In this document: in pieces, positions 59,301 through 64,000 of the stretch
Position numbering within the stretch: the stretch's first letter is position 1
Layout of the letters: each line of letters begins with the position of its first letter
NCBI RefSeq assembly: GCF_963675965.1
Contig: NZ_OY780935.1
Coordinates: 3,522,501 to 3,586,500, forward strand
Source: an uncultured Celeribacter sp.
GTDB lineage: Bacteria; Pseudomonadota; Alphaproteobacteria; Rhodobacterales; Rhodobacteraceae
Length of the DNA stretch: 64,000 bases
Direction: 5' to 3'
The notes under the pieces: generated by a model
What the model was told of the DNA's origin: nothing
Databases searched by the model: none
The model's input: the letters and a program-made list of their open reading frames with translations, nothing else
Made by a program: the position numbers and the translations under genes

Positions 59301-60027
59301 GGAAAAACACATCGGGATTCTGCGCGGTGCCGCGAATGAACGGATTGTCCGGGCTGAGTGCGCGTTTGCGATGGGCGCGCACCAGATCATCGTCGATCAT
59401 GGCGCGGATCTGGCTGTCGGGGATCAGATCGAGCGTGTTGACCTCATGGCTGGTGCGGAAGCCGTCGAAGAAATGGATGAAAGGAATGCGCGCCCTGAGC
59501 GTGGCCGCATGGGCGACGAGCGCCATGTCGTGGGCTTCCTGCACAGAGGCGCTGGCGAGCATGGCAAAGCCGGTGCTGCGCGCGGCCATGACGTCGGCAT
59601 GATCGCCGAAAATCGACAGCGCATGGGTGGCAAGAGACCGCGCTGCGACATGGAACACCGTCGGCGTGAGTTCGCCCGCGATCTTGAACATATTGGGCAA
59701 CATCAGCATCAGCCCCTGCGAGGCGGTGAAGGTCGTGGTCAGCGCTCCGGCCTGCAGGCTGCCATGAACTGTGCCCGCGGCACCGCCCTCGGACTGCATT
59801 TCCTGAATGACGGGCATGTCGCCCCAGATGTTCTTCACGCCCTGTGCCGTCCAGTCATCGGCGAGTTCCGCCATGGGCGAAGAGGGGGTGATCGGATAGA
59901 TCGAGCAGACTTCGTTCACGCGGTAGGCGATATGGGCCACGGCGGCATTGCCGTCCATGGTGGAATGGCTGTGGGTGGCTTCGCGCGTCTCGTTCGAAGA
60001 CGGCGTGATATGGTCGTGATCAAGCAT
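56380..60027 (-). CDS. nifJ: Pyruvate:ferredoxin (flavodoxin) oxidoreductase
   Basis: A 1215-residue fused enzyme that oxidises pyruvate with CoA to acetyl-CoA, CO2 and reduced ferredoxin or flavodoxin. Domains in order: N-terminal alpha part with SIYPITPSSPMAEL and FTASQGLMLMLP, gamma part in the middle, two [4Fe-4S] clusters (CIQCGQCSFVCPHSVI and CTGCGLCVEACPA), and the TPP part with GCGETPYVKLLSQLFGDR and VGGDGWAYDIGYGGLDH. It is oxygen-sensitive in most bacteria. GAGGAGG lies seven bases before the ATG. It overlaps the end of the GltD-like gene by 8 bp, with an FNR box before that gene. Confidence 0.96.
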   Translation of the reverse strand: MLDHDHITPSSNETREATHSHSTMDGNAAVAHIAYRVNEVCSIYPITPSSPMAELADDWTAQGVKNIWGDMPVIQEMQSEGGAAGTVHGSLQAGALTTTFTASQGLMLMLPNMFKIAGELTPTVFHVAARSLATHALSIFGDHADVMAARSTGFAMLASASVQEAHDMALVAHAATLRARIPFIHFFDGFRTSHEVNTLDLIPDSQIRAMIDDDLVRAHRKRALSPDNPFIRGTAQNPDVFFQSREAANPFYAAVPDIVAEEMAKLGTMTGRSYKPFDYTGAPDATRVVIAMGSGVDVLAATVRDLVAKGEKIGLITVRLYRPFSTKHLFAALPDSVEKIAVLDRVKEPGTTGEPLYLDVVSALAEAVATGARGRMPRVIGGRYGLSSKDFTPAQAKAVFDNLTQDNPKTNFTVGINDDVSFTSLKVDPGYDIEDPDMVRAVFYGLGADGTVGANKNSVKIIAAEPDHFAQGYFVYDSHKSGAVTESHLRFGPHPIAAPYLIASANFVACHQFHFLMKMDVLKLAKPGATFLLNSPYGPEATWDRLPYSVQQTIIEKGLTFYVIDASSAAREVGLGARTNTILQTCFFALSGVLPREEAIAKIKQAIEKTYLKKGREVVEKNFAAVDGALKGLHQIAVPDAPSSLIERPNAVPDDAPDFVRDVTARMMAGIGDDIPVSALPVDGTFPSGTAAWEKRNVAEDVPVWIAEDCIQCGQCSFVCPHSVIRAKYFDEELLAEAPADFKHAPVNARGYPDAEFALEFYLEDCTGCGLCVEACPAISEDDPTQKAINLHPKGDLPEQERENIAFFERLPVNDRSRVDFANVRGVQFLEPLFEFPGACAGCGETPYVKLLSQLFGDRLMVANATGCSSIYGGNLPVTPWTVNAEGRGPAWANSLFEDNAEFGLGFRLAADKQTALAQDLLRKLAADLGPELVDEILSAPQVRESEIRTQRERVALLKTRLLALSRTPENDADIEHLLSLCDHLVKRAVWLVGGDGWAYDIGYGGLDHVLASGRNVNVLVMDTEVYSNTGGQASKATPLGAIAKFAAAGKRTNRKDMALQAIAYGNVYVAQVALGANPQQTLQAFREAEAWDGPSIILAYSHCIAHGIDMSKGLDQQSKAVKSGYWPLLRYDPTRHGTGLPPFMLDSPRPSLPFKDYAYGELRYRNLARSRPEEAEDLLQQAQSGILDKYRTYEEFAEMEKGPDPSRVMGTGSF

Positions 60028-61672
60028 GAGAAGCCTCCTCGGAGATCATGTCCAGCGCGTGGCAGGGGCATTGGTCAAAGCAGCTCTGGCAGCCGGTGCA
60101 TTTCAGCGGGTCGATCTCATAGCCTTTGCCGGTCCCAAGTTTGACGATCGCGTCTTCGGGGCAGGCGGCATAGCAATTGTCGCATTCATAGCAAGAGCCG
60201 CAGGAATAACAGCGGGCGGCTTCATAGCGGGCCTCTTTTTCGCTCAGGCCTTGGAGCACCTCGTCAAAGCTATCGGCGCGCCGGGCGGCTGCAATGGCGG
60301 TCTGTTCTTTGGGGTCCACATCGGAATAGACCGGCAGATGCAGCATATCCGCTGTCACGAGCGCGGGGGGTGTGTCCGCGACATAGGTCGTGCCCGACAG
60401 CCAGGCGTCAATATGCCGGGCGGCGAGCTTGCCGTGGCCGGTGGCAATGGTGACGCTCTGTTGATCCGGGACCATATCGCCCCCGGCGAAAATGCCGGGG
60501 CAGCCGGTCATCCGGTTTTCACCGACCTCGACCGTGCCGTTCCAACTGAACTCCAGCCCCGGAACGGTTTTCAGAAAAGAGCTGTCGGTTTCCTGACCAA
60601 GCGCCAGTACCACCGCATCGGCGGAAAGGGTTTCAAACTCGCCCGTGGGCTTGGCGCGACCGTCGGCGCCGATTTCCATCCGCTCGACTTTCAGCGCATC
60701 GCCGTCGATTTCCTTGATCGTGGAGAGCCATTTGATCTTGACGCCTTCGGCCATAGCCTCATCGGCTTCGAATTCATGGGCGGGCATGTGGTCGCGGTCG
60801 CGGCGGTAGACGATCAGGGTTTCCGTCGCCCCCAGTCGTTTCGCTGTGCGCGCGGCGTCCATGGCGGTGTTGCCGCCGCCGTAGACCACGACGCGGCGGC
60901 CCAGAAGCGGGGCCTCGCCTTTGGAAGTGTCCGACAGCAGCGTGACCGCATCGAGGATCTTGGGCGCTTCCTTGGCGGGGATGTCGACATGTTTGCCGGC
61001 GCCGGCCCCGATGGCCAGATAGACCGCATCAAAGCCGCCTTCGGATTTTTCGGCCATCAGGTCGGTGACCTTGTGGTTCAGCGTGATCTTGACGCCAAGT
61101 GCCTCGATCCGGGCCACGTCCTGCGCCAGTTCCTCGCGCGGCATACGGTAGGCGGGAATGCCGAAATGCATCATGCCGCCCGCAACCGGACCGGCCTCGC
61201 GAATCTCGACCTCATGGCCGAGGCGCGCAAGGTGATAGGCGCAGGACAGGCCGGACGGACCGGCCCCCACCACCAGCACCTTTTTGCCAGACGGCGGGTT
61301 GGCCGCGGTAAACTGCCAGCCTTTTTCATTGGCCATGTCGCCCAGAAACCGCTCAACCGCGTGTATGGAAACCGCCTCGTCGACCTCGCCGCGATTGCAG
61401 CCGCCTTCGCAGGGGTGGTAGCACACGCGCCCATGCACGGCGGGCATCGGGTTTTGCGCGGTCAGGATTTCCCAGGCGTCGCTGTAGCGGCCCTCCATCG
61501 CTGCTGCCAGCCATTCGCGGATGTCTTCGCCCGCCGGACAGGCGGCCGCACAGGGCGGTGTCAACGTCACATAGGCAGGGATCTGACTGCGGATCGGCCC
61601 GGTGCCTCCGGTCTTTGTCTGGGTGACAGGCGGGGTGAAATCGGTCCGTTTCGTGCCGATTTTCTGTTCCAT
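60020..61672 (-). CDS. GltD-like NAD(P)H:ferredoxin-type FAD oxidoreductase with C-terminal [4Fe-4S] domain
   Basis: A 550-residue iron-sulfur flavoprotein similar to the glutamate synthase small chain and NfnL. The N-terminal cluster region is CAAACPAGEDIREW and RVCYHPCEGGCNRGEVDEA. FAD binds at VLVVGAGPSGLSCAYHLARLG and NAD(P) at VVVYGGGNTAMDAARTAKRL; TGCPGIFAGGDMV is the second FAD motif. The end carries CGSCYECDNCYAACPEDAI and CTGCQSCFDQCPCHALD, cysteines for two further [4Fe-4S] clusters. It is probably the redox partner of NifJ, passing electrons between ferredoxin and NAD(P). ATG 61672 (MEQKIGTK) is chosen; the frame is open to 61711. Confidence 0.9.
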   Translation of the reverse strand: MEQKIGTKRTDFTPPVTQTKTGGTGPIRSQIPAYVTLTPPCAAACPAGEDIREWLAAAMEGRYSDAWEILTAQNPMPAVHGRVCYHPCEGGCNRGEVDEAVSIHAVERFLGDMANEKGWQFTAANPPSGKKVLVVGAGPSGLSCAYHLARLGHEVEIREAGPVAGGMMHFGIPAYRMPREELAQDVARIEALGVKITLNHKVTDLMAEKSEGGFDAVYLAIGAGAGKHVDIPAKEAPKILDAVTLLSDTSKGEAPLLGRRVVVYGGGNTAMDAARTAKRLGATETLIVYRRDRDHMPAHEFEADEAMAEGVKIKWLSTIKEIDGDALKVERMEIGADGRAKPTGEFETLSADAVVLALGQETDSSFLKTVPGLEFSWNGTVEVGENRMTGCPGIFAGGDMVPDQQSVTIATGHGKLAARHIDAWLSGTTYVADTPPALVTADMLHLPVYSDVDPKEQTAIAAARRADSFDEVLQGLSEKEARYEAARCYSCGSCYECDNCYAACPEDAIVKLGTGKGYEIDPLKCTGCQSCFDQCPCHALDMISEEASHA

Positions 61673-61733
61673 GGGATATGCCTTTCGCGCGTCTGGGTCG
61701 GGCGCCACCATCGCAGATCTATGGGGTGGGGCG

Positions 61734-61747
61734 TTGATTTAGGTCAA
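61734..61747 (-). promoter_or_regulatory. FNR/FnrL-type box upstream of the nifJ operon
   Basis: TTGAT-TTAG-GTCAA differs by one base from the FNR consensus TTGAT-N4-ATCAA and lies 62 bp before the GltD-like start. Activation of the operon without oxygen is the simple reading and fits an oxygen-sensitive enzyme. Confidence 0.7.
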
Positions 61748-62345
61748 TCATGCAATGGTTGAAATGTGATCGCAACACTTTGTTAAATATGGAGTAATTT
61801 TCGAAATTTTGTGACTCTCCGGATGGCGCTGAGCCGCTGCATGCGGGGTTTTGATGGGTGTTTTCCGGGCAGGGAGCCCGGTTGCGGCGCAAAAGGCCGA
61901 AAGAAACACGGCGGCGCCGGAGGGAGGCTGCGCAGGCGAGTCGGCGGGTGATCCTGGGGGCGTGGTGCGGATCTACGACGTGATGCGGGGTGACCGGAGT
62001 TGTGTTTCGGCGGCCATGTCAGGTTCAGGCCCAATGGCCTTTCCACGGGGAAGCGTAAAAATGGCCCTTTGAAATCAACCAGATGCTCAGGGTCTCGGAG
62101 AGGCTTCGTCCGGCGGTTTTGGTAAAAAAATAAGGCGGTTTTACCAAGTCGTCATAATCTTATTGAAATAATCAGGATTGACATAGCCTACTAAAGAAGT
62201 CAGTTAATTCCCGAGTGCGCATTTCGGTGTTGGGTCGTTCGCAGGGCGTTCGAGGAACTGGACGGAGGTGCGTGAGAGGGACAGGCTCGTTTTCGGCACA
62301 GATCGGAGCCGGGCTGCACTGAATACAAATAAGGGAACGAATTTT
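61748..62345. other. Long intergenic region between the nifJ operon and the imelysin gene
   Basis: No gene is supported in about 600 bp. A 73-codon frame at 61851-62072 has no family pattern. The region holds a CCGGGC/GCCCGG hairpin (61865-61881) without a T-run, an AT-rich part after 62115 with a TTGACA at 62178-62183, and the inverted repeat listed separately. A small RNA in the GC-rich part (61800-62050) cannot be excluded, but nothing I recognise is there. Confidence 0.55.
62119..62147. promoter_or_regulatory. Inverted repeat TTGGTAAAA-N11-TTTTACCAA
   Basis: A perfect 9-bp dyad with an 11-bp spacer, about 200 bp before the imelysin start. The element GGCGGTTTT also occurs twice directly (62112-62120 and 62134-62142). 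It may be an operator for iron control or a leader hairpin; it does not match the Irr or Fur consensus as I know them. Confidence 0.35.
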
Positions 62346-63602
62346 ATGAAACGCATGATGACGGCCATGATCGCCGCAGCACTCCCCGCCGCGCCGCTTT
62401 TTGCAGGTGAAGCCGAGGTTGTGACCACCTATGCAGACATTGCTCACGCCACCTATGAGGACGCGCTGATCAAGGCGAAAGATCTGCAAGGCGCCATCGA
62501 TGCGCTGATCGCAGATCCCTCCGAAGCGACATTGGCCGCCGCCAAGGCTGCATGGATCGAAGCCCGCGTGCCCTACCAGCAATCCGAAGTCTTTCGCTTC
62601 GGCAACCCGATCGTCGACGACTGGGAAGGCAAGGTCAACGCATGGCCGCTGGACGAAGGTCTGATCGACTATGTGGATGACAGCTATGGCGGTCCGACCG
62701 ATGAAAACGCCTATGCAGCGCTGAACGTCATCGCGACCCCGAAATTCGAACTGTCCGGCGAAGAGATCGACGCCAGCGCGATCACGCCCGAGCTGATCGG
62801 CGGCACTCTGCACGAGGCCGACGAAGTCGAAGCCAACGTGGCGTCCGGCTATCATGCCATCGAATTCCTGCTCTGGGGTCAGGACCTGCATGGCACCGAG
62901 CATGGTGCGGGCGAGCGTCCCTACACGGATTACATTCAGGGTGATGACTGCACTGGCGGCAACTGCGACCGCCGCGCAGATTACCTGAGCGCGGCCACCG
63001 AGCTGCTGGTCTCTGATCTGGAAGATATGGTGGGCGAATGGGCCGAAGGCGGCGACGCACGCGAAGCCGTGGTCTCCGATCCCGCCGCAGGCATCACCGC
63101 GATGCTGACCGGGATGGGCTCTCTGTCCTACGGTGAACAGGCCGGGGAACGCATGAAGCTTGGCCTCATGCTGAACGACCCGGAGGAAGAGCATGACTGT
63201 TTCTCCGACAACACCCACAATTCGCATTTCTATGACGGCATGGGCATCCACAATGTCTACACCGGGCAATATGTCCGCGTGGACGGGTCGCTCGTGAAAG
63301 GCGAAAGCCTTGAGGATCTGCTGGGAGAAAAAGATCCGGAAGCGGCGGCGGAACTGACCGCAGCGGTGGATCATGCCGTGGCAGAACTGGGTCAGATCAA
63401 AGCCGCAGCCGAGGCTGGCTTCTCTTATGACCAGATGCTTGAGCGCGGCAATGAAGCCGGTGAAGAACTGATCATGACCGCCGTTGATGCACTGGTTGCT
63501 CAGACCCGTTCGATCGAACGCGCCGTGGGCATCCTCAGCGCTAGCGAAATCGAAGTTGAAGGCTCCGACAGCCTCGACAACCCGGAAGCCGTGTTCCAAT
63601 AA
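62346..63602 (+). CDS. Imelysin-family (M75) periplasmic iron-regulated protein
   Basis: A 418-residue exported protein. A Sec signal ends near residue 20 (AALPAAPLFAGEAE). Imelysin blocks are ARVPYQQSEVFRFGNPIVDD, the HxxE motif in SGYHAIEFLLWGQDLHG, and SHFYDGMGIHNVYTGQY near residues 295-312. Members (IrpA, EfeO and ICMP relatives) are linked to iron binding or uptake, despite the old peptidase name. AAGGGA precedes the ATG at 62346 by nine bases; the frame is open to 62268. The bfd-bfr pair follows on the same strand, which supports an iron role. Confidence 0.9.
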   Translation: MKRMMTAMIAAALPAAPLFAGEAEVVTTYADIAHATYEDALIKAKDLQGAIDALIADPSEATLAAAKAAWIEARVPYQQSEVFRFGNPIVDDWEGKVNAWPLDEGLIDYVDDSYGGPTDENAYAALNVIATPKFELSGEEIDASAITPELIGGTLHEADEVEANVASGYHAIEFLLWGQDLHGTEHGAGERPYTDYIQGDDCTGGNCDRRADYLSAATELLVSDLEDMVGEWAEGGDAREAVVSDPAAGITAMLTGMGSLSYGEQAGERMKLGLMLNDPEEEHDCFSDNTHNSHFYDGMGIHNVYTGQYVRVDGSLVKGESLEDLLGEKDPEAAAELTAAVDHAVAELGQIKAAAEAGFSYDQMLERGNEAGEELIMTAVDALVAQTRSIERAVGILSASEIEVEGSDSLDNPEAVFQ

Positions 63603-63608
63603 AAACAA

Positions 63609-63640
63609 GGGGCTGGCCTTTGATTTGGCCAGCCCTCTTC
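63609..63640 (+). terminator. Hairpin after the imelysin gene
   Basis: GGGCTGGCC and GGCCAGCCC pair around TTTGATTT, followed by TCTTCT. The T-run is broken, so readthrough into bfd is possible. Confidence 0.6.
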
Positions 63641-63706
63641 TGCATTTGACGGGTGGCCCAGCCGGGCCGCCGCCCCCGCGACCCACCCATCAGGGAGCCA
63701 TGCCCG

Positions 63707-63955
63707 ATGATCGTCTGTTCCTGCAACTCTATCACTGATCGCGACATTCACGCGGCGATTGACTGGATGCGTGCTGCGGATCCCCGGACCATCATTACCC
63801 CCGGCAAAGTCTACCACGCGCTGGGCAAAGGGCCCGATTGCGGTGGTTGCATGTCGCTTTTCCTTTCCACCATGCGCAAAAATGATAACCTTCGGGTGCC
63901 CGCAGAACTGCGCGGCCTTCGTGAAACTCGCATGATAAGGAAAAATCAATCATGA
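63707..63955 (+). CDS. bfd: Bacterioferritin-associated ferredoxin
   Basis: An 82-residue [2Fe-2S] protein that delivers electrons to bacterioferritin so that stored iron is released as Fe(II). The cluster cysteines are VCSCNS near the start (residues 4 and 6) and GPDCGGCMSL later, the CxC-X(n)-CxxC spacing of Bfd. The tail after about residue 60 is basic and somewhat longer than in E. coli. I chose ATG 63707 (MIVCSCNS); the frame is open to 63653 with an unrelated Pro-Arg leader. Its stop overlaps the bfr start as ATGA. Confidence 0.93.
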   Translation: MIVCSCNSITDRDIHAAIDWMRAADPRTIITPGKVYHALGKGPDCGGCMSLFLSTMRKNDNLRVPAELRGLRETRMIRKNQS

Positions 63956-64000
63956 AAGGCGACGCTAAGGTCATTGAGTACCTGAACGCAGCACTCCGCT
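63952..64000 (+). CDS. bfr: Bacterioferritin, N-terminal fragment
   Basis: Sixteen codons reach the window edge: MKGDAKVIEYLNAALR, the near-invariant opening of bacterioferritin, the haem-containing 24-subunit iron store. Overlap with the bfd stop shows translational coupling of store and release protein. The remainder lies beyond the window. Confidence 0.88.
   Translation, partial: MKGDAKVIEYLNAALR

Noticed and set aside
60026..61762. A 578-codon open frame on the plus strand
   Set aside because: It mirrors the GltD-like gene, whose FAD, NAD and cysteine motifs are unambiguous on the other strand.
61851..62072. A 73-codon frame before the imelysin gene
   Set aside because: There is no ribosome site, the composition is atypical, and it is not followed by a related gene.
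1..64000. CRISPR arrays, insertion sequences, prophage, tRNA or rRNA genes
   Set aside because: I found no regularly spaced repeats, transposase or integrase motifs, tRNA-like TTCGAATC arms in intergenic DNA, or ribosomal RNA stretches.

Overview
The window is a high-GC alphaproteobacterial chromosome segment. Gene content and protein style suggest a member of the Rhodobacterales (Roseobacter/Rhodobacter group). Supporting signs are a divergent YibQ-type deacetylase, a bactofilin next to a LytM-type M23 protein, a Rhodobacter-like glg operon, a TauR-like MocR regulator and an FnrL-type box. I see no insertion sequences, prophage, CRISPR array, rRNA or tRNA gene. Assignments rest on motif recognition and remembered family sequences; no database search was run.

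Layout. 0-5.2 kb: the end of a YibQ-like deacetylase, a DUF2189 membrane protein, a bactofilin/M23 envelope pair, a macro-domain protein, a DUF455 ferritin-like protein and a BCP-type peroxiredoxin. 5.3-13.6 kb: a very large AsmA/YhdP-like envelope protein, queA, an MFS transporter, a DUF924 protein and lpdA behind a palindromic promoter. 14.0-27.1 kb: a complete glycogen operon glgP-glgB-glgC-glgA-glgX-malQ-pgm with overlapping starts, closed by a strong terminator. 27.1-32.3 kb: an AcrAB-type RND pump with a divergent TetR regulator.

32.4-44.1 kb is an amine-utilisation region. It holds eutBC, a taurine/hypotaurine-type aminotransferase, an NAD aldehyde dehydrogenase, a TauR-like MocR regulator and a four-gene polyamine-type ABC transporter. 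Three promoters here carry the same direct repeat, CTGGNYYTAC-N12-CTGGCYCTAW, with identical 22-bp periodicity: upstream of the aminotransferase, of the dehydrogenase and of the transporter. I read these as the MocR operators. Ethanolamine lyase, and hypotaurine transamination followed by spontaneous desulfination, would both give acetaldehyde, the natural substrate of the dehydrogenase between them.

44.1-53.2 kb is a tightly packed nine-gene minus-strand operon, read 5' to 3': ThiY/NMT1-type ABC transporter (binding protein, ATPase, permease), cytosine-deaminase-like amidohydrolase, GlcD-type FAD oxidase, two flavodoxin-fold reductases, an isopenicillin-N-synthase-type 2-oxoglutarate dioxygenase and a creatininase-family amidohydrolase. 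A divergent RidA protein without the canonical arginine faces it. The set looks like an undescribed catabolic route for an imported N-heterocycle, possibly a modified pyrimidine; this is the best candidate for a new system here.

53.2-64 kb: a PHP-domain phosphoesterase, a tiny ribbon-helix-helix/ParA operon with its own palindromic promoter, a D-2-hydroxyacid dehydrogenase, pyruvate:ferredoxin oxidoreductase (nifJ) co-transcribed with a GltD-like iron-sulfur flavoprotein behind an FNR box, then an iron module of imelysin, bfd and the first codons of bfr, cut by the window end.
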